64,000 nt of DNA from Curvibacter gracilis ATCC BAA-807 (GCF_000518645.1 NZ_KI912467.1:312609-376608), one strand, 5' to 3'. Shown: positions 25,319 through 34,703, numbered from the stretch's first letter. Notes: generated from the sequence alone by a model not told the origin. Made by a program: numbers and translations.

Positions 25319-26842
25319 TCAGACGGGGGTGGGCAGGTCCAGCAAGGCACGCTTGAGCACCTTGCCGCTGTGCGTCATGGGCAGGGCCTCCAGGGCCGTG
25401 ATGCTGGCCGGGCGCTTGTAGGGCGCCAACTGGTCGTGCAGCAGGGCCTGCAGGCTGGCCTGATCGGCCTCGCCCAGGGGCTGGCCGCCCACGGTCTCGA
25501 CAAAGGCCAGCACGGTTTCGTTGCCGTCGGCCTCTTTGCGGCCCACCACGGCCGAGCGCTGCACGCGCGGGTGCTGGTTGAGCACGTTCTCGACCTCGCC
25601 CGGGTACACATTGAAGCCCGAGCGGATGATCATCTCCTTGAGCCGGCCCACCACGTGCAGCGCACCGTCGGGCCCGATGCGGCCCAGGTCGCCGGTGGCA
25701 TACCAGCCGCCCTCGCGCATCACCTGGGCGGTGGCCGCTGGGTCGCGGAAGTAGCCCGGCATCAGGCCCACGCCGCGCAGCCAGATCTCGCCGCGTTCGC
25801 CCTGGGGCAGTTCGCGCCCGGCGTCATCGACGATGCGGCATTCAGCGCCCTCCACCGGCACGCCGGCGGCGGTGTCTTCGCGCCACTGACCACGGCGCAC
25901 CAGGCAGGCCGCGCCGGCGTACTCCGACAAGCCATAGCCGTGGTGCAGCGGCTGGCCGAAGCGGTCCTGCACCGCGTTCTTCAGGGGCAGGTCCAGCGGC
26001 GCCGCGCCGGTGTAGATGTAGCGCAGCGCGGGCGCCGGGGGCATGCCCACCACGCCCTGCTCGTCCAGCCAGGCCAGCAGCCGCGTGAACAGGGCCGGCG
26101 GCCCCTGCAGGTTGGACACCTGGTGCATCGCCAGGGCCTGCAGCGCATCCGCCGGCTCGAAGCGGCTGCGCATCACCAGGGCCGCGCCCGCGTGCAGCGA
26201 GGCCGCCAGCACCGTGCCCAGGCCAAAGATGTGGGTCATGGGCACACAGGCATAGGAGCGGTCGGCCGGTGTGAGGGCGCGCGACTCGGCCGACACCCGG
26301 GCAAACTGCAGCAGGCCGGCATGCGACACCAGCACGCCCTTGGGCGCCCCTGTGGTGCCCGAAGTGAAGATGATGGCCACCACCTGCTCGGCCAGCGGCG
26401 CGGGCTCGGGCGTGGCCTGCTCGCGCCGGGCCGTGCGGCTCAGGCCGGCCAGGGCCGAGGGCTGGGCGCCCAGGTGCTCGCCGTGCTCGCGAGCCGCGCT
26501 GCCCACCTCGCAGGTGAAGTACACCAGCCGCGGGTCGGCCTTGGCCACAAAGGCCTCGATCTCGCCGCGCGCCATGCGGGCGTTCACCCCGCAAGACCAG
26601 GCGCCCACGCGGCTGCAGGCCAGCACCAGGGCCACGTGCTCGGGGCAGTTCTCGGCCACCGCCAGCACGCGGTCGCCGGGCAGCACGCCCTGGGCCAGCA
26701 GCTCGGCCTGCAGGGTGTCGATCATGGTGCCCAGTTGGGCGTAGCTCAGGGTGTGATCGGGCAGATGCAAAAACAGCGCCTCGGGCGTGGCCGCCAGGCG
26801 CTGGTCAAACAGGTGGTGAAGTCGGGTGGGGGGATGGGTCAT
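25319..26842 (-). CDS. AMP-forming acyl-CoA ligase (1)
   Basis: ANL-superfamily enzyme of 507 residues that adenylates a carboxylic acid and transfers it to CoA. Core motifs in order: the phosphate loop FTSGTTGAPKG near residue 173, YGLSEYAG (A5), YATGDLG with the ribose-binding Asp (A7), the hinge GRLKEMIIRSGFNVYPGEVE, and the catalytic Lys in SGKVLKR near the C-terminus. Substrate class cannot be assigned from sequence; it belongs to the broad medium/long-chain or aromatic group. Flanked closely by two Bug receptor genes in the same operon. Confidence 0.92.
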   Translation of the reverse strand: MTHPPTRLHHLFDQRLAATPEALFLHLPDHTLSYAQLGTMIDTLQAELLAQGVLPGDRVLAVAENCPEHVALVLACSRVGAWSCGVNARMARGEIEAFVAKADPRLVYFTCEVGSAAREHGEHLGAQPSALAGLSRTARREQATPEPAPLAEQVVAIIFTSGTTGAPKGVLVSHAGLLQFARVSAESRALTPADRSYACVPMTHIFGLGTVLAASLHAGAALVMRSRFEPADALQALAMHQVSNLQGPPALFTRLLAWLDEQGVVGMPPAPALRYIYTGAAPLDLPLKNAVQDRFGQPLHHGYGLSEYAGAACLVRRGQWREDTAAGVPVEGAECRIVDDAGRELPQGERGEIWLRGVGLMPGYFRDPAATAQVMREGGWYATGDLGRIGPDGALHVVGRLKEMIIRSGFNVYPGEVENVLNQHPRVQRSAVVGRKEADGNETVLAFVETVGGQPLGEADQASLQALLHDQLAPYKRPASITALEALPMTHSGKVLKRALLDLPTPV

Positions 26843-26848
26843 GTCGGT

Positions 26849-27829
26849 TCACTCCACCTGGATGCCCTTGGCCACCGTGCCCCACAGCGCCAGATCGCGC
26901 GCCGCGCGCTCGGCCAGCAGTTGCGGGCTGCCGGACCACAGGTCGTAGCCCTGCTCGATCAGCTTGGCTTTCAGCTCGTCCTGGGCCAGGGCCCGGCGCG
27001 TGGCCTCGTTGAGGCGGTTCACCAGTTCAGGCGGCAGGCGCGCCGGGCCGTACAGGCCGTACCAGCCGCCCACGTCGTAGTCGGCAATGCCCGACTCGAC
27101 CATGGTGGGCACCTCGGGCAGCGAGGCATTGCGCTCGCGCGAGGTGACGGCCAGGGGCCGCACGCGCTGGGTGCTGATGTAGTTGCGGGCGCTGCCGATG
27201 ATGTCGAACATCATGCTGAGCTGGCCGCCAATCACATCGGTCATGGCCGGCGCATTGCCCTTGTAGGGCACATGGGTCAGCTTGATGCCGGCGCGCAGCG
27301 CAAACAGCTCGCCGCTCAGGTGGTTGGACGCCCCCATGCCGGCCGAGCCATAGGCCAGCTTGCCGGGGTTGGCCCGGGCGTAGGCCACCAGCTCGGGCAG
27401 GGTCTTGAAGGGCTGGTCCTTGTTGATCACCAGCACATTGGTGTAGCTCACCAGCGGGGCGATGGCGCTCAGGTCCTTGCTCACATCAAAGGGCATGGAC
27501 TTGAGGATGTGCGGGCTGATGGTCAGCGTGGGGCTGGCGCCAAAGTACAGCAGCAGGCCGTTGGGCGCCGCCTTGGCCACGGCGTCGCCCCCCATGCTGC
27601 CGGCGGCGCCGGGGCGGTTCTCGACCACCACGGGCTGGCCCAGCTCCTTGGACAGGGCCGGGGCGAACAAACGCGCCGTGGCGTCCACCGGGCCGCCCGC
27701 CGCATAGCCCACCACCAGGCGGATGGGTTGCCCCCCACCCTGGGCCTGGGCCGGTGCGCCCCACAGCAGGGGGCCCAGGCTGGCCAGCGCGAGCAGTACG
27801 CGTCGTGGCCTTGAAAAATAGCTTGGCAT
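26849..27829 (-). CDS. Bug-family periplasmic receptor (TTT type)
   Basis: Bug receptor of 326 residues. The leader (RPRRVLLALASLGPLLWG, cleavage after AQA) is followed by IRLVVGYAAGGPVDATAR, a mild variant of the usual VPxPAGG loop. VPYKGNAPAMTDVIGGQ and LPEVPTMVESG are the other family blocks. The ATG at 27829 is chosen because the leader starts there; the long upstream extension in this frame has no signal-peptide features. The stop is 6 nt upstream of the CoA ligase start, so the two are coupled. Orphan receptor with no membrane partners in the window. Confidence 0.92.
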   Translation of the reverse strand: MPSYFSRPRRVLLALASLGPLLWGAPAQAQGGGQPIRLVVGYAAGGPVDATARLFAPALSKELGQPVVVENRPGAAGSMGGDAVAKAAPNGLLLYFGASPTLTISPHILKSMPFDVSKDLSAIAPLVSYTNVLVINKDQPFKTLPELVAYARANPGKLAYGSAGMGASNHLSGELFALRAGIKLTHVPYKGNAPAMTDVIGGQLSMMFDIIGSARNYISTQRVRPLAVTSRERNASLPEVPTMVESGIADYDVGGWYGLYGPARLPPELVNRLNEATRRALAQDELKAKLIEQGYDLWSGSPQLLAERAARDLALWGTVAKGIQVE

Positions 27830-27860
27830 GTCTTGTCTCCGTTGTATTTCTTGAATCTCG

Positions 27861-28289
27861 TCACACCCGCACGTAGCGGAAGGTGCCCATGGCACGCGCC
27901 ACCACCTGGCCACTGGCGTCTTCCACCCGGGCCTCGCAAAAGCACACCGAGCGGCCACCGCCTTGGCAGGTGGCATGCGCCAGCAGGCGGCCCCGGCCGG
28001 GGCGGTGAAAGCTGGTGCTCATGTCGATCGTGACCACTGCCTTCTGAAAGCCCGTGGCCGACAGCGCCGCGCTGGACATGGCGCTGTCCATCAGCGACAT
28101 CAGCACGCCGCCGTGCACCACGCCGAAGTTGTTGGTCAGCTCGGGCCGCAGATCGAGCGAGAGCCGGGCCACGCCGCCCTCGGCAAACTCGCGCTGCAGG
28201 CCCAGCAGGTGGTTGAAGGCCACCTGGGCAAACAGGGCGCGGGTGTCGGTAGAGGGTTCAGCACCGGCCTCCAGCACCCCGGAGCTCAT
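27861..28289 (-). CDS. Hotdog-fold thioesterase (PaaI type)
   Basis: A 142-residue single hotdog domain. The signature NNFGVVHGGVLMSLMDSAM (about 53-71) holds the HGG loop and the catalytic acidic residue of the PaaI/YbgC-like group; VVTIDMSTSFHRPGRG is the next conserved strand pair. It should hydrolyse acyl-CoA esters, releasing CoA from dead-end intermediates. The start overlaps the stop of the acyl-CoA dehydrogenase gene (ATGA), tying it to the pathway. Confidence 0.88.
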   Translation of the reverse strand: MSSGVLEAGAEPSTDTRALFAQVAFNHLLGLQREFAEGGVARLSLDLRPELTNNFGVVHGGVLMSLMDSAMSSAALSATGFQKAVVTIDMSTSFHRPGRGRLLAHATCQGGGRSVCFCEARVEDASGQVVARAMGTFRYVRV

Positions 28290-29452
28290 GCGCGGGCCTC
28301 ACGCACCATGTTGCGGGCGATCACGATCTGCTGGATCTGGCTGGTGCCCTCGTACAGGCGGAACAGGCGCACATCGCGGTAGAAGCGCTCGATGCCGTAC
28401 TCGGCCAGGTAGCCGGCCCCGCCCAGGATCTGCACCGCACGGTCGGCCACGCGGCCGCACATCTCGCTGGCAAACAGCTTGCAGCAGGCCGCCTCGGTGG
28501 ACACGTTGCGGCCCTCGTCGCGCCGGCGCGCCGCGTCGATCACCATGCACTCGGACGCATACAGCTCGGTCTGGCTGTCGGCCAGCATGGCCTGCACCAG
28601 TTGGAACTCGGCAATCGGCTGGCCGAACTGCTGGCGTTCGATGGCGTAGCGCAGGGCATCGGCCAGGATGCGCCGGGCCACGCCCACGCACACCGCGGCC
28701 AGGTGGATGCGGCCCTTGTCGAGCACCTTCATCGCGGTCTTGAAGCCGCGCCCCTCCACCCCGCCGATCAGTTGGTGGGCCGGCACGCGCACGTTGTCGA
28801 AGATCACGTCGCAGGTGTGGGCGCCCTTCTGCCCCATCTTGCGGTCGATGCGGCCCAGGCTGATGCCGGGCGAGTGGGCATCGACGATGAAGGCCGACAC
28901 CCCGCCCGCACCCTTGTCGGCCGGGTTGGTGCGCGCCATCAGCGTGAAGATGCCGGCCTGCGGGGCGTTGGTGATGTAGCGCTTGCTGCCGTTGACGATG
29001 TAGTGCTCGCCCTCGCTGTCCACCCCCTTGATCGCGGTGGTGCGCAGCGAGGCGGCATCGCTGCCGGCGTCGGGTTCGGTGAGGGCGAACGAGGCCATCA
29101 GCTCGCCGGTGGCCAGGCGCGGCAGGTACTCGGCCTGCTGCTCGGGCGTGCCATCCATCAGGATGCCCTGCGAGCCGATGCCCACGGTGGTGCCGATCAC
29201 CGAGCGGAAGGCGGGCGAGGTCTGGCACAGCTCGAAGAGCACGCGCACCTCTTCCTCCATGGTCAGCTCCAGGCCGCCATAGGCCTCGGGGATGGTCAGG
29301 CCGAACAGGCCCATGTCGCGCATCTCCTGCACGATGGCGTGGGGGATGGCATCGGTCTCGGCCACTTCGTTCTCGGCCGGCACCAGGCGCTCGCGGGTGA
29401 AGCGGGTGACGGAATCCAGCAGGGCCTGAAAGGTTTGGGGGTCTCGGATCAT
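28286..29452 (-). CDS. Acyl-CoA dehydrogenase (YEGT-type)
   Basis: FAD flavoprotein of 388 residues that introduces the alpha-beta double bond into an acyl-CoA and passes electrons to ETF. FALTEPDAGSD binds FAD/substrate, the FAD region near the C-terminus is QILGGAGYLAEYGIERFYRD, and the catalytic base Glu lies in LYEGTSQIQ, as in medium- and short-chain enzymes. Start at 29452 (MIRDPQTF) because upstream sequence is not family-like. It differs from the second dehydrogenase at 36896, which uses a Glu at another position. etfA and etfB at the right end of the window are natural electron acceptors. Confidence 0.94.
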   Translation of the reverse strand: MIRDPQTFQALLDSVTRFTRERLVPAENEVAETDAIPHAIVQEMRDMGLFGLTIPEAYGGLELTMEEEVRVLFELCQTSPAFRSVIGTTVGIGSQGILMDGTPEQQAEYLPRLATGELMASFALTEPDAGSDAASLRTTAIKGVDSEGEHYIVNGSKRYITNAPQAGIFTLMARTNPADKGAGGVSAFIVDAHSPGISLGRIDRKMGQKGAHTCDVIFDNVRVPAHQLIGGVEGRGFKTAMKVLDKGRIHLAAVCVGVARRILADALRYAIERQQFGQPIAEFQLVQAMLADSQTELYASECMVIDAARRRDEGRNVSTEAACCKLFASEMCGRVADRAVQILGGAGYLAEYGIERFYRDVRLFRLYEGTSQIQQIVIARNMVREARA

Positions 29453-29474
29453 GGGTGGGTTCTTTCGGTTGCGG

Positions 29475-31130
29475 TCACAGCGCGTCGGCCGTGCCCAGGA
29501 TGGCGGTGGCCTGGCTCGACAAGGTGCCGCCGTTGCCATGGGCCAGGGCCGTCACGGCGCCGGCCACCTGGCGGGCCCCGGCGTCGCCGCGCAGCTGCCG
29601 CACGGCCTCGATCAGGGTGAAGATGCCGTACATGCCCGGGTGCACGCACGACAGCCCGCCTCCGTTGGTGTTGACCGGCAGGCGCCCGCCCGGGGCGATG
29701 GCGCCGTCCTGCACAAATCGCCCGCCCTCGCCCTTGGGGCAGAAGCCCAGGTCTTCGAGGAACAGCAGGGTGTTGATGGTGAAGGCGTCGTACAGCTCCA
29801 GCAGGCCGATGTCGCGCGGGGCCAGGCCGGCCATGGCAAAGGCCTCGCGGCCCGACTGGCTGGCCGCCGTCACGGTCAGGTCGTGCATGGACGAGATCTG
29901 GCGGTTCCAGTTGGCGGTGGCATTGCCCAGCACGTACACCGGTTTGCGCGGCAGGCTGGCGGCCCGGTCGGCGCGGGTCAGCACCAAGGCCCCGCCCCCG
30001 TCGGTGACCAGGCAGCAGTCGCGCACCGAAAGCGGGTCGGACACCATGCGCGCCTTGAGCACATCCTCGATGCTCAGCGGGTCGCGCATGAAAGCCTCGG
30101 GGTTGAGCTGCGCCCAGGCGCGCGCGGCCACCGCCACCTCGGCCAGATCGCGCCGCGTGGTGCCGTACTGGTGCATGTGGCGCCGGGCGGCCAGCGCATA
30201 GGCCGACAGCGGCTGCATGGGCTCGTAAGGCGTTTCGTAGGGCTGCGGGTCCATCACGCGGCGGGCCTTGGCGATCTCGCTGCGGCCGAAGGTGGACGTG
30301 CGCTGCGTGCTGCCATAGCAGACCAGCACCGCGTTGCACTGGCCCGCCTGCAAGGCCATCATGGCCGGCAGCAGGTGGGCCACGAAGCTGGAGCCGCCCA
30401 CCATGGTGCCGTTGATGTAGCGCGGGTTCAGGCCCAGGTACTCGGTCACCGGCATGGGCCACATGGTGGACAGCACGCTGGCGGTGCACAGGCCGTCGAT
30501 GTCGCGCATCGTCAGGCCCGCATCGGCCACGGCGGCACGCGCCGCGTGGGCCAGCACCTCCATCTCGGTGTAGCCCGTGGCCTCGCCACAGCCGAAGGTG
30601 GCCACACCGGCGATGACGGCGCTGCCGCGCAAGGCGCGCAGGGCTGGCGGGGTGTGCACCGCCGGGGCGGCCGGGGCGGCGGGGCCACGCGGCACCGGGG
30701 TCGGTGCGGCAGGCCCATGCGGCACCGGGGTTGGCGCGGCCGCGGCCGGCTCAGCCACCGGGTCGAACACCACGATGCCGCCCTGCCCCTCGGCCTGCAG
30801 CACGCGGGCCTTCACGCGCTGCCCCACCTGCACCGCATCGGCGGGCTGCTGCTCGACGCGGCTCATCAGGCGCACGCCTTCATCGAGGTCGATCAGGCAG
30901 ACGTTGTAGTCGCCGCCCGCCTCGGGCTTGCGCCGCACCACGGTGACGGAGTACACCATGCCCGCGCCGCTGGGCTCCACCCAGCCGGGGTCGGAGGCGC
31001 CGCAGTGCGGGCAGACCGCGCGCGGAAAGTACACATGCTGGCCGCAGGCGGCGCAGCGCTGGATCATGAAACGGCCCTGGTCCAGCCAGGCCTGATGCCG
31101 GGCCTGGACGCCCTGCCCTTGCTCACTCAT
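29475..31130 (-). CDS. DUF35 OB-fold/zinc-ribbon fused to a thiolase-like (aldolase-type) domain
   Basis: A 551-residue fusion. Residues about 10-120 form a DUF35 domain: a zinc ribbon (CAACGQHVYFPRAVCPHC) and an OB-fold (YSVTVVRRKPEAGGDYNV). A Pro/Ala-rich linker (VPHGPAAPTPVPRGPAAP) joins the thiolase fold at about 170-551. At the site of the nucleophilic Cys (NNNCSTGSS in the thiolase at 39816) this protein reads NGTMVGGSS, and at the C-terminal CxG site it reads HGNGGTLSS; both cysteines are missing. The His loop is kept as VHPGMYG. Loss of both cysteines with a DUF35 partner recalls Ltp2-type aldolases of steroid side-chain degradation, so retro-aldol cleavage is likelier than thiolysis. 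AAGGAG supports ATG 31130. Confidence 0.88.
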   Translation of the reverse strand: MSEQGQGVQARHQAWLDQGRFMIQRCAACGQHVYFPRAVCPHCGASDPGWVEPSGAGMVYSVTVVRRKPEAGGDYNVCLIDLDEGVRLMSRVEQQPADAVQVGQRVKARVLQAEGQGGIVVFDPVAEPAAAAPTPVPHGPAAPTPVPRGPAAPAAPAVHTPPALRALRGSAVIAGVATFGCGEATGYTEMEVLAHAARAAVADAGLTMRDIDGLCTASVLSTMWPMPVTEYLGLNPRYINGTMVGGSSFVAHLLPAMMALQAGQCNAVLVCYGSTQRTSTFGRSEIAKARRVMDPQPYETPYEPMQPLSAYALAARRHMHQYGTTRRDLAEVAVAARAWAQLNPEAFMRDPLSIEDVLKARMVSDPLSVRDCCLVTDGGGALVLTRADRAASLPRKPVYVLGNATANWNRQISSMHDLTVTAASQSGREAFAMAGLAPRDIGLLELYDAFTINTLLFLEDLGFCPKGEGGRFVQDGAIAPGGRLPVNTNGGGLSCVHPGMYGIFTLIEAVRQLRGDAGARQVAGAVTALAHGNGGTLSSQATAILGTADAL

Positions 31131-31156
31131 GGTTGGCTCCTTGTGCGCGGCGGACA

Positions 31157-32086
31157 TCAGATCGGGTCCCAGGTGAAGACATCACCCGAGCGGTCCAGGG
31201 GGTAGAACATGGCCTTCAGGGCCGGCAGCGCGTGGCTGGCCACGCTCTCGGGCGTCCAGCCCTCGCTGCGGTGCACCGAGCGCACGGGGCGGGGCTGGCT
31301 GATCAGGAAGATCTCGTTGTTGCGCACGGCAAAGATCTGGCCGTTGGCGTAAGACGACTCATCGCTGGCCAGGCACACGGCCAGGGGCGCGATCTTGGCC
31401 GGGGTCATCTGCTTGATGCGCTCGACCCGGGCCTTTTCGGCATCGGTCTCGGTGGGGATGCTGCCGATCATGCGGCTCCAGGCGAAGGGGGCGATGCAGT
31501 TGCTGCGCACGTTGAACTTCTGCATGTCGAGCGCAATGGATTTGGACAGCGCCGCGATGCCCAACTTGGCCGCCGAGTAGTTGGCCTGGCCGAAATTGCC
31601 GATCAGGCCCGAGGTGGAGGTCATGTGGATGTAGTTGCCCGAGCCCTGCTCCTTGAAGTGGGTCGAGGCCGCGCGGCTCACGTAGTAGGCGCCGTACAGG
31701 TGCACCTTGATGACGGCGTCCCACTCGTCCAGGCTCATCTTGTGGAAGAAGCGGTCGCGCAGGATGCCCGCGTTGTTGACCACCACATCGATGCGGCCGA
31801 AGGTGTCGAGCGCCGCCTGCACGATGCGCCCGGCGCTGACCGCCTCGCTCACGCTGTCGGTGTTGGCCACGGCCTCGCCGCCCAGGGCGCGGATCTCGTC
31901 CACCACCTTCTGCGCCGGGCCGGCATCGTTGCCTTCGCCGGCCACCGAGGCACCGATGTCGTTGACCACCAGACGGGCCCCTTCACGGGCCATGGCCAGG
32001 GCGATGTCGCGGCCGATGCCGCCGCCTGCGCCGGTGACCACCACCACTTTGCCTTCGACCATGCGGGACGGGCTGGATTGACTCAT
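31157..32086 (-). CDS. SDR 3-hydroxyacyl-CoA dehydrogenase, MFE-2-like
   Basis: Short-chain dehydrogenase of 309 residues. The cofactor loop is TGAGGGIGRDIA with VNDIG after beta-2, favouring NAD. NNAGILRD follows; the catalytic Ser is in TSTSGLIGNFGQ and Tyr-Lys in ANYSAAKLG. NDIG, NNAGILRD and GNFGQANYSAAKLG are the pattern of the dehydrogenase part of peroxisomal multifunctional enzyme 2, so oxidation of 3-hydroxyacyl-CoA is the best guess. A C-terminal extension of about 50 residues (SEGWTPESVASHALPALKAM) also occurs in relatives. ATG 32086 follows AAGGAG; the gene lies 26 nt before the DUF35-thiolase gene. Confidence 0.9.
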   Translation of the reverse strand: MSQSSPSRMVEGKVVVVTGAGGGIGRDIALAMAREGARLVVNDIGASVAGEGNDAGPAQKVVDEIRALGGEAVANTDSVSEAVSAGRIVQAALDTFGRIDVVVNNAGILRDRFFHKMSLDEWDAVIKVHLYGAYYVSRAASTHFKEQGSGNYIHMTSTSGLIGNFGQANYSAAKLGIAALSKSIALDMQKFNVRSNCIAPFAWSRMIGSIPTETDAEKARVERIKQMTPAKIAPLAVCLASDESSYANGQIFAVRNNEIFLISQPRPVRSVHRSEGWTPESVASHALPALKAMFYPLDRSGDVFTWDPI

Positions 32087-32127
32087 GTTGTTCTCCTTGG
32101 GTTGCTGAGGTGTCATCAAAAAGGGGA

Positions 32128-32925
32128 TCAGGCGGCCGGCCACTGGAACAGCGCGGGCTGCTTGTCGAGAAAGCGCTGCACCGCCACACGGTGTGCCTCG
32201 GTGCCCATGGCCAGGGCCTGGGCGTTGGCCTCCATCTCGAGCAGCGTGGGCAGGTCGTGCCCGGGCGCGGCCAGGGTGCGCTTGACGAGCGCCACCGCCA
32301 TCGGCGAGGCCTGCACAAAGCTGGCCGCCAGGGCCTGGGCCCGCGCCTGCAACTGCTCGGGCGGCTGCAACTCCATGGCGATGCCCAGGCGCAGGGCCTC
32401 GGCGGCATCGACCTCGCGGGCCGACAGCATCAGCTCGCGGGCGCGCTGCACGCCCACGATGCGGGGCAAGGTGTAGAAGGCCGCGCAGTCGGGCACCAGG
32501 CCCACGCGCATGAAAGACATGCAAAAGCGCGCCCGCGGCGTGGCGATCACAAAGTCGGCCAACAGGGCCAGGCTGAAGCCGGCGCCATAGGCCGCACCGT
32601 CCACCGCGGCGATCACCGAGCGGTCGAGGGTGATCAGCTCCTTGAGCCAGTCGTGCAGGCTTTGCAGGCGCGCGCGCCAGCCCGCGTTGTCCAGGCCCAC
32701 GGTGGCGATGTTGCGCAGATCGCCACCGGCACAGAAATGCTCGCCCGCGCCCGTCAGCACCAGGGCGCGGATGCCGGGGTCAGCGCGCAGCCAGGCCACC
32801 ACCTGGCGCATCTCTTCGCGCATGGCGGGGTCGAAGGCATTGCGCCGCTCGGGGTTGTGCAGCGTGAGCGTGGCCACCTGGTCGCGCACGGCAAAGCGGA
32901 TGCGCTCGAAGTTATCGGGGTTCAT
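32128..32925 (-). CDS. Enoyl-CoA hydratase/isomerase (PaaG-like)
   Basis: Crotonase-fold protein of 265 residues. The first oxyanion-hole strand is HFCAGGDLRN and the second is AAYGAGFSLALL. The loop MRVGLVPDCAAFYTLPRIVG has Asp where many hydratases carry the second catalytic Glu, and the first Glu is not evident. This is typical of the PaaG/isomerase branch, which uses a single Asp. Double-bond isomerisation or ring-related chemistry is thus as likely as hydration. The start overlaps the stop of the upstream CoA ligase (ATGA). Confidence 0.9.
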   Translation of the reverse strand: MNPDNFERIRFAVRDQVATLTLHNPERRNAFDPAMREEMRQVVAWLRADPGIRALVLTGAGEHFCAGGDLRNIATVGLDNAGWRARLQSLHDWLKELITLDRSVIAAVDGAAYGAGFSLALLADFVIATPRARFCMSFMRVGLVPDCAAFYTLPRIVGVQRARELMLSAREVDAAEALRLGIAMELQPPEQLQARAQALAASFVQASPMAVALVKRTLAAPGHDLPTLLEMEANAQALAMGTEAHRVAVQRFLDKQPALFQWPAA

Positions 32926-34691
32926 GGGGTCTCCTGAAGTTCGGCGTGGGCTGGGGCGGGCTCGCTGCCGGGGCTGTGCCGGTGCGCCTCCTGCAGCTCG
33001 CGCCACAAAATCTTGCCGGTGCCCGACTTGGGCAGGGCCGGCACAAACTCGACCAGGCGCGGCACCTTGTAGGCCGACATGCGCTCACGCGCCCAGGCCG
33101 TGAGCTGCTCGGCGCTCAGCGTTCCTTCATGGCCGGGGCGCAGCACCACCAGGGCCTTGACGGTCTCGCCGCGCTTGGGGTCGTCCACCGCGATCACGCA
33201 GGCCTCGAAGATGGCCGGGTGCTCGTACAAGGCACTCTCGACCTCGGCCGGCCAGACCTTGAAGCCCGAGGCATTGATCATGCGTTTGAGGCGGTCGCGC
33301 ATGAAGTAGTAGCCGTCCTCGTCCACGCTGGCCAGGTCGCCGGTGCGGAAGAAGCGCAGGCCGTCGCGCTCGAAGAAGGCGGCCTCGGTGGCCGCGGGGT
33401 TGCGCCAGTAACCCAGCATCAGCTGCGGGCCGCTGGTGACCAGCTCGCCCACCTCGCCCGCGGGCAGTTCCTCGCCGGTGGCGGGGTCGACGATGCGCGA
33501 CACCACGCCCTGCGTGGGCATGCCCAGGCACTGGCGCTTGCCGCGGTGCAGCGGGTTGGCGTGCAGAAAGGCGGCCGTCTCGGACAGGCCGTAGGCCTCG
33601 TTGTAGGCCAGGCCGAAGCGATCGGCCAACAGGGTGGCCACGGCCTCGGGCATGGCGGCGCCGCCGCCCGAGAGCAGGCTCAGGCTGCTGAGGTCGCGCG
33701 CCATCACATCGGGCTGGGCAAAGAACTCGATCACCATGCTGGGCGGTGCGGTCCACACCGAGACCCGGTGCTGCTCGATCAGGCGCGCCGCCGTGGGCGC
33801 ATGCCAGCGCGGCATCATGACCAGGGTGGCGCCCAGGGTGAGCGGCATGTTCATGCCGTTTTGCATGCCCAGCATGTGGAACAGCGGCGCCACACTCAAG
33901 AACACCGAATCGGCATGCAGTCGGCGCCACACCTGCGAGGCCAGGTTGGACGCCAGCACCGTGCCATGCGTGTGCATGCAACCCTTGGGGTGGCCGGTGG
34001 TGCCCGAGGTGTAGGGCAGCACGGCCAGGGCCTCGGGGCCGGGGTGCAGCCAGTCGGGCTGCCAGCCCTTTTCGGTGGCCTCGGCCAGGGCCTCTTCGAG
34101 CCCGTGCAGGCCCGGGCCCGGCAAGGCCTGGCGCGGCTGATGAAAGGGCTCGGGCCAGGGCGAGCTGGGGGCCCCGACCTCGTCAGGGTGCATGGCATCG
34201 GCATAGGCATGGACCACCGCGGCCTCGATGGCGCCGGACTGCAGCAGGGGCTGCAGGCGGGGCAGCAGCTCTTGCGCCAGCAGGGCCACGCGGGCCCCGG
34301 TGTCCTGCTGGAACCACTGCAGCTCGGGCGTGGTGCTCATGGGGTTGACCGGCACCACCACCGCGCCCAGGCGCAGCACGGCGTGGTAGGCCAGCACGTA
34401 CTGAGGGCAGTTCTGGCTCATCAGCAGCACGCGGTCGCCGGGCTGCACGCCCAGGCGCCGGTTCAGCCAGGCGGCCAGGGCCTGCACGCGCCGGTGCAGC
34501 TCGGCATAGCTCAGGCTCAGGCCGCAGAACAGCAGGGCCGGCTTGGCCGGGTAGCGCTGCGCGGCCACCTCGAGGTAGTGGCTCAGGCCCACGGCGCTGG
34601 GGCGGAACGCGTGCGGCACGCCGGGCGGCCAGTGCCGGTGATGGCGCGGAGTGACAGGGGCGGTCAAGGTGGGGGTCTCCTGCGGGTTCAT
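32922..34691 (-). CDS. AMP-forming acyl-CoA ligase (2)
   Basis: ANL enzyme of 589 residues, long-chain acyl-CoA synthetase type. Motifs: YTSGTTGHPKGCMHTH (A3), YGLSETAAFLHAN (A5), FRTGDLASVDEDGYY (A7), the hinge RLKRMINASGFKVWPAEVE, and the catalytic Lys in SGTGKILWR. The N-terminal extension of about 30 residues is His/Pro-rich. Together with ligase 3, 12 nt upstream, it provides parallel activation of acids. Substrate unknown. Confidence 0.92.
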   Translation of the reverse strand: MNPQETPTLTAPVTPRHHRHWPPGVPHAFRPSAVGLSHYLEVAAQRYPAKPALLFCGLSLSYAELHRRVQALAAWLNRRLGVQPGDRVLLMSQNCPQYVLAYHAVLRLGAVVVPVNPMSTTPELQWFQQDTGARVALLAQELLPRLQPLLQSGAIEAAVVHAYADAMHPDEVGAPSSPWPEPFHQPRQALPGPGLHGLEEALAEATEKGWQPDWLHPGPEALAVLPYTSGTTGHPKGCMHTHGTVLASNLASQVWRRLHADSVFLSVAPLFHMLGMQNGMNMPLTLGATLVMMPRWHAPTAARLIEQHRVSVWTAPPSMVIEFFAQPDVMARDLSSLSLLSGGGAAMPEAVATLLADRFGLAYNEAYGLSETAAFLHANPLHRGKRQCLGMPTQGVVSRIVDPATGEELPAGEVGELVTSGPQLMLGYWRNPAATEAAFFERDGLRFFRTGDLASVDEDGYYFMRDRLKRMINASGFKVWPAEVESALYEHPAIFEACVIAVDDPKRGETVKALVVLRPGHEGTLSAEQLTAWARERMSAYKVPRLVEFVPALPKSGTGKILWRELQEAHRHSPGSEPAPAHAELQETP

Positions 34692-34703
34692 GAAGGCGGG
34701 TAT

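Noticed and set aside
25295..27814. An 839-codon open frame on the plus strand
   Set aside because: Antisense to a CoA ligase and a Bug receptor gene; no protein-like features.
32087..32524. An upstream extension of the SDR frame
   Set aside because: It overlaps the crotonase gene, and the SDR fold with a ribosome-binding site starts at 32086.
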